This document shows, piece after piece, positions 1 through 8,935 of a stretch of DNA of 64,000 nt. The stretch is from Streptomyces sp. NBC_01283 (GTDB taxonomy: Bacteria > Actinomycetota > Actinomycetes > Streptomycetales > Streptomycetaceae), in the NCBI RefSeq assembly GCF_041435335.1, contig NZ_CP108430.1, forward strand, positions 868,001 through 932,000. Direction: 5' to 3'. The first letter of the stretch is position 1. Each line of letters opens with the position of its first letter. A program made the position numbers and the translations under genes. The notes under the pieces are model-generated. The model saw only the letters and a program-made list of their open reading frames with translations, had not been told where the DNA came from and did no database searches.

Positions 1-761
1 GCCAGCATGATCTCCTCGAGCCGGCCCACCTGCTCGGCGCCGGTGACGCCGCTGAGCACCAGCGTGCGCCAGGCGATGCGCAGTGCCACGCCGAGCGCCG
101 CCTCATCGGGTCCATGACCGGAGACATCCCCTATGAGGGCGTGCACGGTGCCGTCCGCGCTCTGGACGATGTCGTAGAAGTCGCCGCCCAGCAGGGCCTG
201 GGCGCGGCCGGGCCGGTAGCGGGCCACGACGTTCACGCCCGCGCTGTTCAGGAGCGGCCTCGGCAGCAGTCCCCGTTCGAGCCGGGCGTTCTCCTGGGCC
301 TGCATCTGGCTGGCCTGCAGGGCGACGGCCGCCTGCTCGGCCTGCTTGCGCTGGATCGCGTAGCGCACGGCCCGGCCGAACAGCTCCGGTTCCACGCGGC
401 CCTTGACGAGGTAGTCCTGGGCCCCCGCGGCCACGGCGGCGGAGCCCGTCTCCTCCTCGGCGAGGCCCGTGAGCACCACGACCGCGACCTGCTCGGCGTG
501 GGACCGGACCATGGACACGGCTTCAAGGCCCTGGGCGTCAGGCAGGTGCAGGTCGAGCAGCACGCAGTCCGGCACCTCAAGGGCCAGCGCCGCACGCGCC
601 TCGGCCATGGAACGCACCCACTGCAGACGCATCTTCAGCGCACTGTCGGCGACGAGTTCCTCGACCAGGAGGGCGTCGCCGGGGTCGTCCTCGACCAGCA
701 GTACCAGCGGCGGCGGCAGCTGCCGGGCCGTCGCGGTGTCACTCTCAATGGCTGAACGCAT
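1..761 (-). CDS. Response regulator with SpoIIE-type PP2C phosphatase domain (3' end cut by window)
   Basis: Reading from the ATG at 761, the protein opens with a CheY-like receiver domain (about residues 18-135): acidic pair in LLVEDDPGD near 24-26, likely phospho-acceptor Asp70 in LLDLHLPD, switch Thr98 in VLTG and Lys120 in YLVKG. A helical linker follows, then a SpoIIE/PP2C serine phosphatase core with GGDFYDI and GDVSGHGPDEAALG, which carry metal-binding aspartates. The window edge cuts the phosphatase domain, so the C-terminus is missing. Proteins of this build dephosphorylate anti-anti-sigma factors in partner-switching stress pathways; the partner is not visible here. No strong ribosome binding site precedes 761, so the start is provisional. 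Confidence 0.88.
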   Translation of the reverse strand, partial: MRSAIESDTATARQLPPPLVLLVEDDPGDALLVEELVADSALKMRLQWVRSMAEARAALALEVPDCVLLDLHLPDAQGLEAVSMVRSHAEQVAVVVLTGLAEEETGSAAVAAGAQDYLVKGRVEPELFGRAVRYAIQRKQAEQAAVALQASQMQAQENARLERGLLPRPLLNSAGVNVVARYRPGRAQALLGGDFYDIVQSADGTVHALIGDVSGHGPDEAALGVALRIAWRTLVLSGVTGAEQVGRLEEIML

Positions 762-1073
762 GCCGGAAGTCCATGGCTGTGACGCCACCGCTCTTCTCCC
801 GCCTTCCCCACCCGGTAAGCCCACCTGGCCATGCGGCCGTTGCCGACCGTCGACGTCCGCGGCGGGTCCGCCACCGTGGTCGTCGTACGGTCTTGGGATC
901 TTCGCACAACGCACACACCGCTCGGTAGCCGACCGTAGAGGTCGACGGGCCGGTGCCGGGCGGCGGGTGTGGGCAGGGCGTGGGCAAGGTGCGGGCGGGA
1001 ACGCCCGCAAGGGGCGCTTACCGTAAAGGTTTACGGGTAGGGCGGTGCCGTCACCTCGTGACCCGGGCAGTCG
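762..1073. other. Intergenic region with short palindrome
   Basis: This stretch of about 310 bases lies upstream of the phosphatase gene and downstream of the DinB-like gene. The open frames in it are short, with poor codon composition, and I do not accept any as a gene. It contains a perfect 16-bp palindrome, CCGTAAAGGTTTACGG, at 1021-1036. Its two-base centre makes it more like a protein-binding site than a terminator. It probably also carries the promoter of the phosphatase gene, but I cannot place -10/-35 elements with confidence. Confidence 0.4.
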
Positions 1074-1643
1074 TCACTGGCCCACCCGGCCGTCGATGCA
1101 CTCGCGCAGCAGGTCGGCCTGCCCGCAGTGCCGGGCGTACTCCTCGATCCTGTGCACCATCAGTTCCCGGACGGCGAAGCCGTCCTTGCCCAGGCGTTCG
1201 CCCAGATCCGGGTATTCGGCCAGTTCGTCGTCCAGCGCCGCCTGCTCGCGCGCCAGGTCGGCGTATGCGGCATCGACCACGTCCTGGTCGCCGACCGCCC
1301 CGTTGAAGTCCGCGTCGCGCTCGCCGTACAGCTTCGGCAGCGGCTCGCCGTCCCTGATCCAGTTGCGCCAGTCCCGTTCCACCTCGGCGAGGTGGCGCAA
1401 CAGGCCGAGCAGGGACATCGTCGACGGCGGAACCGACCGCCGGGCCAGCTGCTCCGCGTCCAGGCCCTCGCACTTCATCTTCAGGGTCAGGCGGTAGTTC
1501 GTCAGGAAGTCCTGCAGCGTCGCCAACTCGCCGTCCGGGCTGACTCCGTCGCTGTTGCGGGGGTCGTCGTCCGGGTCCGCCCACATGTCGGGGTAGGTGG
1601 TCGCCTGACTCCATCGTTCGGGTTGGTCGCTCATGCGGGACAT
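1074..1643 (-). CDS. DinB-like (DUF664-type) protein
   Basis: A 189-residue soluble protein that looks like a DinB/DUF664 four-helix-bundle member. The stretch SLLGLLRHLAEVERDWRNWI (about residues 79-98) matches the helix that usually supplies a metal-binding His, and HRIEEYARHCGQADLLRECI near the C-terminus matches the last helix, which carries the other His. In actinobacteria such proteins include thiol-dependent (mycothiol or bacillithiol) S-transferases and many of unknown role. ATGs at 1643 and 1634 are both possible and neither has a clear ribosome binding site. No operon partner is evident. The family call is good; the substrate is unknown. Confidence 0.75.
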   Translation of the reverse strand: MSRMSDQPERWSQATTYPDMWADPDDDPRNSDGVSPDGELATLQDFLTNYRLTLKMKCEGLDAEQLARRSVPPSTMSLLGLLRHLAEVERDWRNWIRDGEPLPKLYGERDADFNGAVGDQDVVDAAYADLAREQAALDDELAEYPDLGERLGKDGFAVRELMVHRIEEYARHCGQADLLRECIDGRVGQ

Positions 1644-1693
1644 GGTCGCGGGTGGGGACCCGGCGCGCCACCGACTTTCGTGGCCGGGCGTTC

Positions 1694-2080
1694 CTACTCG
1701 CTGTGCTGGATCTGGATCAGGTTGCCGCAGGTGTCGTCGAACACCGCGGTGGTGACCGGGCCCATCTCCAGCGGCTCCTGGGTGAAGTTCACCCCGAGCG
1801 CGCGCAGCCGCTCGAACTCCGCGGCCACGTCGTCCACGGCGAAGGAGGTCACCGGGATGCCGTCCTCGACCAGCGCCGTCTTGTACGGCTGCACGGCGGG
1901 GTGGCCGGAGGGCTCAAGCAGCAGTTCGGTCCCGTCGGGAGCCTCCGGCGAGACCACGGTCAGCCACCGGTCGTCCCCGATGGGGACGTCGTGCTTCTTC
2001 ACGAAGCCGAGCACGTCGGTGTAGAAACGCGCTGCCTTCTCCTGGTCATCGACGAAAACGCTGGTCAGGTGGATTCTCAT
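1694..2080 (-). CDS. VOC-family (glyoxalase/bleomycin-resistance-like) protein
   Basis: A 128-residue single-domain vicinal-oxygen-chelate protein. It begins MRIHLTSVFVDDQEKAARFY, the usual first beta strand and helix (YTDVLGF), and ends with VFDDTCGNLIQIQHSE, the last strand bearing the Gly-Asn-x-Ile-x-Ile pattern of the fold. Such proteins bind divalent metals and act on or sequester small electrophiles or drugs; the substrate cannot be read from sequence. The ATG at 2080 overlaps the stop of the upstream ArsR gene as ATGA, so the two are translationally coupled. The ArsR protein probably controls this gene. Confidence 0.85.
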   Translation of the reverse strand: MRIHLTSVFVDDQEKAARFYTDVLGFVKKHDVPIGDDRWLTVVSPEAPDGTELLLEPSGHPAVQPYKTALVEDGIPVTSFAVDDVAAEFERLRALGVNFTQEPLEMGPVTTAVFDDTCGNLIQIQHSE

Positions 2081-2370
2081 GAGGTGCGCTCCGGTGCTTC
2101 GGGCCTGAGCCATCGGGTCACGATGACCTTGAGCGGTTCGGTGTTCAGGTCGTGGAACTTGTAGCGGCCCTCGCGCCGCGAACGGACCAGGCCGGCGGAT
2201 TCCAGCACGGCCAGATGCTGACTGACCGCCTGCCGGGACAGTCCCAGGCCGTGCTTGTTCAGGAGCCTCGCGCATATCTCGAACAGCGTCTGGCCGTCCC
2301 GCTCCACCAGCTCGTCAAGGATGCGCCGACGGGTGGGGTCGGCCAGCGCCTTGAAAACATCCTCCGCCAT
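2077..2370 (-). CDS. ArsR/SmtB-family winged-helix repressor
   Basis: A 97-residue protein starting MAEDVFKALADPTRRRILDE, the typical ArsR opening, followed by a winged helix with recognition helix GLSRQAVSQHLAVLESAGLV. No Cys metal-site motif (CVC) is seen, so it is probably the SdpR/self-repressing type rather than a metal sensor. An in-frame start 18 bases upstream would lie inside the inverted repeat at 2381-2404, so the ATG at 2370 is preferred; GGTGGT just upstream could serve as ribosome binding site. It overlaps the VOC gene by four bases, giving a two-gene autoregulated operon. Confidence 0.88.
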   Translation of the reverse strand: MAEDVFKALADPTRRRILDELVERDGQTLFEICARLLNKHGLGLSRQAVSQHLAVLESAGLVRSRREGRYKFHDLNTEPLKVIVTRWLRPEAPERTS

Positions 2371-2380
2371 GAGCACCACC

Positions 2381-2404
2381 ATAGGCAAGTAACGGCTTGC
2401 CTAT
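2381..2404. promoter_or_regulatory. Inverted-repeat operator upstream of the ArsR-type gene
   Basis: Perfect 9-bp arms ATAGGCAAG and CTTGCCTAT separated by 6 bases, ending 11 bases before the ArsR start on the minus strand. Position and symmetry fit an autoregulatory binding site for a dimeric winged-helix repressor. This is inference; binding is not shown. Confidence 0.6.
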
Positions 2405-2468
2405 CAAGGCGATGCGCCGACGGAGGCCAGGAGCGGAGGCATGGCCTTGCGTGACGGGAGGATCCCGG

Positions 2469-3278
2469 TCAGCGCCAGTCGGGGGCGCCCGGGGTGGGTG
2501 ACAGGAGGGTTTCGATCTTTGCCTGGATCTCCCGCATGACGGACACGACGCGGCTCTGGTGTTCGTCGGTGAGGCGGGCCACGGGCACCGAGCAGCTGAT
2601 GGCGTCGACGGCCGGGGTGTCGTACCGCAGGGCGAAGCCGAAGCCCGCGATGCCGGTCACCGTTTCCTCGCGGTCGATGGCGTAGCCCCGTTCACGTACC
2701 CGACCGAGGTCGGCGAGCAGGGCGGCCCGGTCGGTGTGCGTGCTCTGCGTGAAGGCGGGCAACGACCCTGCGGGAAGCGGGAGTTCGCTGCCCTGGCGCT
2801 CGGCCAGCAGCGCCTTTCCCAGGGCTCCGGCGTGCGCGGGGACCCGGCGGCCGACCCGGCTGATGGTGCGCAGGTACTCGTGCGACTCCCGGGTCGCGAG
2901 GTACACCACGTGCGGGCCGTCGAGCCGTGCCAGGTGGATCGTCTCGCCCAGGGCGTCCGAGGCCTCGTCGAGATACGGACGGATGGCGCGCACCCGCTCG
3001 TCGCCGTCCAGGTAACTCGTGCCCGTGAGCAGGGTGCGGATCCCGATGCCGTAGAGGGACCCGGTGGTGTCCGTGCGCACCCAGCCGCAGTCGGTCAGGG
3101 TCCGCAGGAGCTGGTACATGCTGCTGCGCGGTACGTCCAACTCCTCGGCGAGCTCGTCCAGGCGGGCCGGCCGGTCGGCGCGCTCGGCGAGCAGTTCGAG
3201 CAGCGCGACGGTGCGCAGCGCCGACTTCACCCCGCGAACACCCGCACCCGCCCCGCGGTCCGTTCCGCTCTCCGACAT
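2469..3278 (-). CDS. IclR-family regulator, probably of glucarate catabolism
   Basis: A 269-residue protein with an N-terminal winged helix-turn-helix (about residues 16-75; DELAEELDVPRSSMYQLLRTL) and a C-terminal IclR effector domain (about 90-260; VGRRVPAHAGALGKALLA and GYAIDREETVTGIAGFGFALR). It is divergent from kdgD and the glucarate genes, with 104 bp between the starts. IclR-type regulators often sense the substrate or an intermediate of the adjacent pathway, so control of kdgD-permease-gudD is the natural inference. The ATG at 3278 is chosen on domain length; its ribosome binding site is weak. Confidence 0.88.
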   Translation of the reverse strand: MSESGTDRGAGAGVRGVKSALRTVALLELLAERADRPARLDELAEELDVPRSSMYQLLRTLTDCGWVRTDTTGSLYGIGIRTLLTGTSYLDGDERVRAIRPYLDEASDALGETIHLARLDGPHVVYLATRESHEYLRTISRVGRRVPAHAGALGKALLAERQGSELPLPAGSLPAFTQSTHTDRAALLADLGRVRERGYAIDREETVTGIAGFGFALRYDTPAVDAISCSVPVARLTDEHQSRVVSVMREIQAKIETLLSPTPGAPDWR

Positions 3279-3340
3279 GCGCCCATCGTAGATCCGCGGT
3301 TCCCGGCCATTGACCCCGTCCGTTCATGACTCTAGCCTCC

Positions 3341-3381
3341 ATTCTCATACGTGGACGCCATCTGCATATAGAGATGAGATT
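3341..3381. promoter_or_regulatory. Candidate operator between IclR gene and kdgD
   Basis: The divergent intergenic region holds a near-perfect inverted repeat, ATTCTCAT at 3341-3348 and ATGAGATT at 3374-3381 (7 of 8 paired), about 33 bp centre to centre, roughly three helical turns. The right arm ends directly before the kdgD start. A binding site for the neighbouring IclR protein is plausible but unproven. Confidence 0.4.
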
Positions 3382-3382
3382 C

Positions 3383-4348
3383 ATGAACAAGCTCAGCATG
3401 AGCACGACGCCCCAGGACGTTGCCCAGCGGCTGCGGGAGGGCATGGCACGCGGCGTGCTGTCTTTCCCGCTCACGAGCATGAGGAGTGACGGCAGCCTCG
3501 ATGTGGACGCCTACCGGGCCTACCTGACGGCCCAGTTGGCGACGGAGCCGGGCGCGGTGTTCCCCGCCTGCGGAACCGGCGAGTTCTTCTCACTCGACGA
3601 GGAGGAGTACCGCGCGGTCATCAGGGCCACGGTCGAGGTCGCCGACGGCCGGCTGCCGGTGGTGGCGGGCACCGGATACGGGTGGGCCCAGTCGCTGCGG
3701 TTCGCCCGGATCGCGCAGGAGGAGGGCGCGGACGCCCTGCTGGTGATGCCCCATTACCTGGTCGAGGCCTCGCAGGACGGTCTGGTGGAACAGCTGCGCC
3801 GCATCTCCGCCGGCACCGCGCTGCCCCTCATCGCCTACCAGCGCGGCCAGGTCGCCTTCACCGCGGACGCCCTGCGCCGGATCGCCGACATCCCCTCCGT
3901 CATCGGCCTCAAGGACGGGCACAGCGACCTCGACCGGCTGCAGCGCCTGACCCTCGCCGCCCCCGAGGGCTTCCTCTTCTTCAACGGCGCCGCCACCGCG
4001 GAGATCCAGGCCCGCGCCTACACCACCGTCGGCGTCCCCGCCTACTCGTCCGCGGTCCACGCCTTCGCCCCCGAGATCGCGGGCGCCTTCCTCACCGCGC
4101 TGCGGCAGCAGGACGACGCGGCGGTCGACCGGCTCCTGAGGGAGTTCTACGTCCCGCTGGTCGAGCTGCGCGACCGCGCACCGGGATACGCCGTCTCGCT
4201 CGTCAAGGCCGCCGCCCGGCTGCGCGGCCTGCCGGTCGGCCCGGTGCGCGCTCCCCTCACCGACCCCCGCCCCGGTGATGTCGCCGACCTGGAGAAGGTG
4301 CTCAACGCCGGACTGGATCTCGTCTCGGCTCCGCGACACAGGGCCTGA
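3383..4348 (+). CDS. kdgD: 5-dehydro-4-deoxyglucarate dehydratase
   Basis: A 321-residue (beta/alpha)8 DapA-superfamily enzyme that dehydrates and decarboxylates 5-keto-4-deoxyglucarate to 2-oxoglutarate semialdehyde. Family landmarks: FPACGTGEFFSL near residues 60-71, the GTGYG loop near 96-100, Tyr152 in LIAYQRGQ, and Schiff-base Lys177 in VIGLKDGHSD. The Phe/Glu-rich GTGEFF segment is typical of KdgD rather than DapA or NanA. The ATG at 3383 was chosen over one 57 bases upstream because that one lies among the regulatory repeats; an ATG at 3398 also remains possible. It is the first gene of the glucarate operon. Confidence 0.9.
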   Translation: MNKLSMSTTPQDVAQRLREGMARGVLSFPLTSMRSDGSLDVDAYRAYLTAQLATEPGAVFPACGTGEFFSLDEEEYRAVIRATVEVADGRLPVVAGTGYGWAQSLRFARIAQEEGADALLVMPHYLVEASQDGLVEQLRRISAGTALPLIAYQRGQVAFTADALRRIADIPSVIGLKDGHSDLDRLQRLTLAAPEGFLFFNGAATAEIQARAYTTVGVPAYSSAVHAFAPEIAGAFLTALRQQDDAAVDRLLREFYVPLVELRDRAPGYAVSLVKAAARLRGLPVGPVRAPLTDPRPGDVADLEKVLNAGLDLVSAPRHRA

Positions 4349-4402
4349 ACCGTCTCCCGAACGCTCTGAGCCACTTGCTCCACAGTTCAAAGGGGAACTG
4401 AA

Positions 4403-5740
4403 ATGCCGCTCGTCGTAGTCGGGGTCAGCGTCGTGATCCTGCTGTTCCTCATGACCCGCCTGAAACTGAACGGCTTCGCCGCCCTGCTCGTGGTGGCCGT
4501 CGGAGTCGCGCTGGTGCAGGGGATTCCGGTGGCCACGATCCCGGACGTCCTCTCGGAGGGCATCGGCGGCCAGATCGGCGACACGATGCTCGTCATCGGG
4601 CTCGGCGCGATGGTCGGCCGCGTCATGGGGGACTCCGGCGCCGCCCAGCGCATCGCCAACAAGATGCTGGACGCGTTCGGACCGCGCTGGGTCCAAGTGG
4701 CCATGGTCGTCACGTCCATGCTCATCGGCGTCACCATGTTCTACGAAGTCGCCTTCATCATCATCGTGCCCATCGCGTTCACCCTCGTACGCGTCACCGG
4801 CGCGAAGCTGCTGTGGATCGGGCTTCCGATGTCCATCACGCTCTCCACGATGCACAGCTTCCTGCCGCCGCATCCCGGCCCCACCGCCGTGGCCGCGACG
4901 TTCCACGCCTCCGTCGGTCTGACGCTGGTCTACGGCCTGTTCATCGCGATACCCGCCGGCGCGCTGATCGCCCTGGTGTGGCCGAGGCTTCCGTTCATCA
5001 GGGCGATGAATCCCTCCATCCCCAAGGGACTGGTCAGCGAGCGCGAGTTCACCGACGAGGAGATGCCGGGCCTGGGCTGGTCGCTGACCGTGGCCCTCTT
5101 CCCCGTCGTACTGATCGCCGGTGCATCGGTCACCGAGATGGCCACGTCGGGCGAGAGCCCGTTCCTGCACTTCGTCACCTTCATCGGCTCGGCACCGATC
5201 GCCCTGCTGCTGACCCTCTTCCTGGCGGTCTGGGCGTTCGGTCCGCGCATCGGCCGCAGCCTGTCCGACGTGAGCGCCTCCTGTACGTCGGCGGCCCAGG
5301 CCATGGCCATGATCCTGCTGGTGATCGGTGCGGGCGGCGCCTTCAAGAACGTCCTCGTCGAAGGGGGCATCTCCGACCACATCAAGGACACCACCGACAG
5401 CTGGGCCATCTCACCGCTCATCCTCGCGTGGCTCATCGCGGTGATCCTGCGCATCGCCCTGGGCTCCGCCACGGTCGCCGTAGTCACCGCCTCCGGCGTC
5501 GTACTGCCGCTCCTGGCGGGCAGCGGCGTACACCCCGAGATACTCGTGCTCGCCGTCTCCTGTGGATCGATCGCCTTCTCCCACGTCAACGACCCCGGGT
5601 TCTGGCTGTTCAAGGAGTACTTCAACCTCTCGGTCATCGAGGCCATCAAGGTCCGCACCACCTATACGACGGTGCTCGCGATCCTCGGCCTCGGCGGCGT
5701 CCTCGCGGTGGAGTGGGCCCTGGACGTCCTCACTCTCTGA
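4403..5740 (+). CDS. GntP-family sugar-acid permease
   Basis: A 445-residue polytopic membrane protein with about 12-14 hydrophobic segments. It shows GntP/gluconate permease features: an N-terminal helix pair, [20 protein letters not shown] near residues 72-91, [16 protein letters not shown] near 150-165, [13 protein letters not shown] in the C-terminal half, and [15 protein letters not shown] near 395-410. GntP proteins are H+ symporters for gluconate or other aldonates. Position between kdgD and gudD suggests D-glucarate or galactarate as substrate, an inference from context. A GGGGA ribosome binding site precedes the start, 54 bases after kdgD, so they are probably co-transcribed. Confidence 0.9.
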   Translation: MPLVVVGVSVVILLFLMTRLKLNGFAALLVVAVGVALVQGIPVATIPDVLSEGIGGQIGDTMLVIGLGAMVGRVMGDSGAAQRIANKMLDAFGPRWVQVAMVVTSMLIGVTMFYEVAFIIIVPIAFTLVRVTGAKLLWIGLPMSITLSTMHSFLPPHPGPTAVAATFHASVGLTLVYGLFIAIPAGALIALVWPRLPFIRAMNPSIPKGLVSEREFTDEEMPGLGWSLTVALFPVVLIAGASVTEMATSGESPFLHFVTFIGSAPIALLLTLFLAVWAFGPRIGRSLSDVSASCTSAAQAMAMILLVIGAGGAFKNVLVEGGISDHIKDTTDSWAISPLILAWLIAVILRIALGSATVAVVTASGVVLPLLAGSGVHPEILVLAVSCGSIAFSHVNDPGFWLFKEYFNLSVIEAIKVRTTYTTVLAILGLGGVLAVEWALDVLTL

Positions 5741-5795
5741 CGTCCCTTCGACGTTTCCTCGACTCGCGTGTCCCCAACCCAAGGAATCTCTGATC

Positions 5796-7127
5796 ATGAA
5801 CAGGCAGCCGACCGTCACCGCGTTCAGCGTCTACCCGGTCGCCGGCCGGGACTGCATGGAGCTCAACCTCTCCGGCGCCCACGGCCCCTACTTCACCCGC
5901 AACATCGTGGTCCTGAAGGACTCCGAGGGCCGCACCGGCCTGGGCGAGGTGCCGGGCGGCGAGAAGATCACCCGGACCCTGCGCGACGCCGAGTCCCTCG
6001 TCGTCGGCGCCCGCGTCGGGGACTACAAGCGCGTCCTGCGGGAGATCGGCGACCGTTTCGCCGACCGTGACGCGGGCGGGCGGGGCGCCCAGACCTTCGA
6101 CCTGCGCACCGCCGTCCACGCCGTGACCGCCGTCGAGTCCGCGCTGCTCGACCTCCTCGGCCAGCACCTGGAGGTGCCCGTCGCGGCGCTGCTCGGCGAC
6201 GGACAGCAGCGCGACTCCGTCCGCGTCCTCGGCTACCTCTTCTACGTCGGCGACCCCGACCGCACCGACCTGGACTACGTCCGCGAACCCGGCTCCCCCG
6301 TCGACTGGCACCGCATCCGGCACGAAGAGGCCCTCTCCCCCGAGGCCATCGTCCGGCAGGCCGAAGCCGCCTACGACCGCTATGGGTTCCGGGACTTCAA
6401 GCTCAAGGGCGGCGTCCTGGAGGGCGCCGACGAGGTCGCGGCCGTCCGCGCCCTGAAGGACCGCTTCCCCCAGGCCCGCATCACCCTCGACCCCAACGGT
6501 GCCTGGTCCCTGCGCGAGGCGATCGACCTGTGCGCCCCCCTGACCGACACGCTCGCCTACGCCGAGGACCCCTGCGGCGCCGAGGGCGGCTACTCGGGCC
6601 GCGAGGTCCTTGCCGAGTTCCGCCGCGCCACGGGTCTCGCGACCGCCACCAACATGGTCGCCACCGACTGGCGGCAGCTCACTCACGCCCTGGCCCTGCA
6701 GTCCGTCTCCATCCCCCTGGCGGACCCGCACTTCTGGACCATGCAGGGCTCCGTACGCGTGGCGCAGCTCTGCAACGCGATGGGGCTCACCTGGGGATGC
6801 CACTCCAACAACCACTTCGACATCTCCCTGGCCATGGTCACCCACTGCGGGGCCGCGGCTCCGGGCGACTACAACGCGCTGGACACCCACTGGATCTGGC
6901 AGGAGGGCCTGGAGCGCCTCACCACCGCCCCGCCCCGCATCGTCGACGGGGAGATCGCCGTACCCGACGCCCCCGGCCTGGGTGTAGAGATCGACATGGA
7001 CCGGCTCCTGGCGGCGCACGACCTCTACCGGCAGAAGGCCCTGGGCGCACGCGACGACGCCACCGGCATGCGCTACCTCATCCCCGACTGGCAGTTCGAC
7101 AACAAGCGGCCCTGCCTGGTGCGGTAA
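5796..7127 (+). CDS. gudD: Glucarate dehydratase
   Basis: A 443-residue enolase-superfamily enzyme matching the usual GudD length. Catalytic elements are visible: the KxK pair Lys202/Lys204 in FKLKGG, Mg ligands Asp232 (ITLDPNGAW), Glu257 (YAEDPCG) and Asn286 (ATNMVATDW), and His336 in [10 protein letters not shown], the second base. It converts D-glucarate (or L-idarate) to 5-keto-4-deoxyglucarate, the substrate of the kdgD product upstream. An in-frame reading extends far upstream but overlaps the permease gene; the ATG at 5796 has AAGGAA ten bases before it and matches the family N-terminus. It lies 55 bases after the permease gene. Confidence 0.94.
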   Translation: MNRQPTVTAFSVYPVAGRDCMELNLSGAHGPYFTRNIVVLKDSEGRTGLGEVPGGEKITRTLRDAESLVVGARVGDYKRVLREIGDRFADRDAGGRGAQTFDLRTAVHAVTAVESALLDLLGQHLEVPVAALLGDGQQRDSVRVLGYLFYVGDPDRTDLDYVREPGSPVDWHRIRHEEALSPEAIVRQAEAAYDRYGFRDFKLKGGVLEGADEVAAVRALKDRFPQARITLDPNGAWSLREAIDLCAPLTDTLAYAEDPCGAEGGYSGREVLAEFRRATGLATATNMVATDWRQLTHALALQSVSIPLADPHFWTMQGSVRVAQLCNAMGLTWGCHSNNHFDISLAMVTHCGAAAPGDYNALDTHWIWQEGLERLTTAPPRIVDGEIAVPDAPGLGVEIDMDRLLAAHDLYRQKALGARDDATGMRYLIPDWQFDNKRPCLVR

Positions 7128-7251
7128 CGGCCGCGGCGCGGACGCGGTAGGCGACGACCGCGGCAGTGGTAGTGCCTGCATCAGGGCTGGTCAGAACGGT
7201 GCTCATCGGACCTGGTCGCAGGCCGCGCGGCCGGGCTTCGTAAGATCTTGG

Positions 7252-7965
7252 GTGAGTACGCGGACGCCCAGACCCCGGGCCGCCGATGCTGCCCGGGCCC
7301 CTGCCGACCGCACGGGCGACCGTGGCGACTCCTGCCCTCTGTCACCCCACCGTCCGGGTCCCCCGGCGGCTGAAGTCCGGAACGTCCTTCTCTTGAGCAC
7401 CGACGAAATCATCGAGGCGCCGCCCGCGCCCGCCCGCCCACGTCCGCTTTCCCCTGTCCGCACCCGCGTCCTGCCCCGCCTCGTGGGCCGCGCCCCCGCC
7501 CCGCCGCCGACGGGCACCGCCCTGCACAACGTCAGCGCCGTCACCGCCGTACTGCTGGCCCTGGTCGCGGTCGGTTCCGTCGTGCACGAGCCGGTCCTGA
7601 TACCTCCGCTGGCGGCATCCGCGGCGATCGTGCACAGCGTCCCCCGGCTGCCACTGGCCCAGCCGCGCAGCGTGATCGCGGGCCATCTGCTGTGCGCCGG
7701 AGTCGGCTACGCGATCCTCGCCGCGCTGGGCAGCGCCCCGTGGGCCGCGGCGCTGGCGGCGGGCATCGGCCTGGCCGTGATGACCGTGGCGCGCACCCCG
7801 CACTCACCGGCCTGCGCCACCGCCGTCGTGATCGTCCTGCACCACCCTCGGCCCATGACCTTCGTGCCCCTGCTCGCCGGGGCGGTCGTCGTGGTCGTCC
7901 TCGCCGGGTGGGCCGTTTCCTGCGCCCGTCCCCGCGCGCCGCGCTATCCCGCGTACTGGTGGTGA
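7252..7965 (+). CDS. HPP-family-like integral membrane protein
   Basis: The C-terminal two thirds contain four to five membrane segments and match the HPP family: VHEPVLIPPLAASAAIVHSV, PLAQPRSVIAGHLLCAGVGY and a long hydrophobic tail. The name-giving His-Pro-Pro is changed to RTPHSPACA. In cyanobacteria a relative transports nitrite; most members have no known role. The first 75 or so residues are Pro/Arg-rich and disordered. The start is uncertain: GTG at 7252 gives 237 residues, a TTG near 7394 gives about 190, and neither has a strong ribosome binding site. The gene stands alone. Confidence 0.65.
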   Translation: MSTRTPRPRAADAARAPADRTGDRGDSCPLSPHRPGPPAAEVRNVLLLSTDEIIEAPPAPARPRPLSPVRTRVLPRLVGRAPAPPPTGTALHNVSAVTAVLLALVAVGSVVHEPVLIPPLAASAAIVHSVPRLPLAQPRSVIAGHLLCAGVGYAILAALGSAPWAAALAAGIGLAVMTVARTPHSPACATAVVIVLHHPRPMTFVPLLAGAVVVVVLAGWAVSCARPRAPRYPAYWW

Positions 7966-8101
7966 TCTTGATCGGTTGTGCGAAGGCACGAGGGCGTGGT
8001 GATGTTCTTGGCGTGACCGCGCGGCATGGGCACGGATGAATCCGGGCACCTGCGCTGTCGTGCGCAGACCGCACACGCAGAGATTCGAGAAGGGATCCCC
8101 G

Positions 8102-8935
8102 ATGGCAGCGGCCAAGACAGTGACGTTCCCCTCCGGTGTGAGCGTGCCCGCCCTGGGCCAGGGCACCTGGCACATGGGCGACGACCGTTCGCGCCGCGCC
8201 GAGGAGCTGGCCTCCCTCCGCAGGGGCCTGGACCTGGGCATGACGCTGATCGACACGGCCGAGATGTACGGCAGCGGCGCCGCGGAGGAGCTGGTCGGCG
8301 AGGCGATTCGCGGGCGACGTGACGAGGCGTTCCTGGTGAGCAAGGTGCTGCCGTCGAACGCCGACGCCCGTGGCACCGTCGACGCCTGCCACGCGAGCCT
8401 GCGCCGCCTGGGCACCGACCGGATCGACCTGTACCTGCTGCACTGGCGGGGTGGTGTGCCGCTCTCCGAGACCGTCGAAGCCCTCGAAGGGCTGGTGAGC
8501 CGCGGCAGCATCGGCGCCTGGGGCGTGAGCAACCTCGACGTCGACGACCTGGAGGACCTCCCCGATGGCGCCCTCCCGCAGACGAACCAGGTCCTCTACA
8601 ACCTCACCCGCCGCGGCCCCGAGTACGACCTCTTCCCGTGGTCCCGCGAACGCTCGGTGCCTCTGATGGCCTACTCGCCGCTGGAACAGGGGCGCCTCCT
8701 CGGCCGGCAGGCCCTGGAGTCCGTGGCGTCGGCGCACGGGAGCACGCCGATGCAGGTGGCGCTCGCCTGGGTGCTGCGGCACGACGACGTCATCGCCATC
8801 CCCAAGGCCTCCACGACGGCGCACGTGGAGGAGAACCACGCCGCCCTCGAACTCACCCTCACCGACGAGGACGTCGAGGCCCTGGACGCCGCGTTCCCTC
8901 CGCCGGCCCGCAAGCAGCCGCTGGAGATCCTCTGA
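8102..8935 (+). CDS. Aldo/keto reductase
   Basis: A 277-residue (beta/alpha)8 NADPH-dependent oxidoreductase. Catalytic tetrad positions are visible: Asp in [14 protein letters not shown] (with Tyr in EMYG), Lys in LVSKVLPS and His in YLLHWRG. Further family landmarks are [10 protein letters not shown], the SPLEQG loop, and the C-terminal cofactor-binding segment [14 protein letters not shown]. It probably reduces aldehydes or ketones; the natural substrate is unknown. An ATG 66 bases upstream is in frame, but the ATG at 8102 has GAGAAGGGA at a good distance and matches the family start. No neighbouring gene suggests a pathway. Confidence 0.9.
   Translation: MAAAKTVTFPSGVSVPALGQGTWHMGDDRSRRAEELASLRRGLDLGMTLIDTAEMYGSGAAEELVGEAIRGRRDEAFLVSKVLPSNADARGTVDACHASLRRLGTDRIDLYLLHWRGGVPLSETVEALEGLVSRGSIGAWGVSNLDVDDLEDLPDGALPQTNQVLYNLTRRGPEYDLFPWSRERSVPLMAYSPLEQGRLLGRQALESVASAHGSTPMQVALAWVLRHDDVIAIPKASTTAHVEENHAALELTLTDEDVEALDAAFPPPARKQPLEIL

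Noticed and set aside
3590..5380. Long minus-strand open frame of 596 codons opposite kdgD and the permease
   Set aside because: His/Asp/Gly/Arg-rich translation typical of the antisense of GC-rich genes; both plus-strand genes have clear family motifs.
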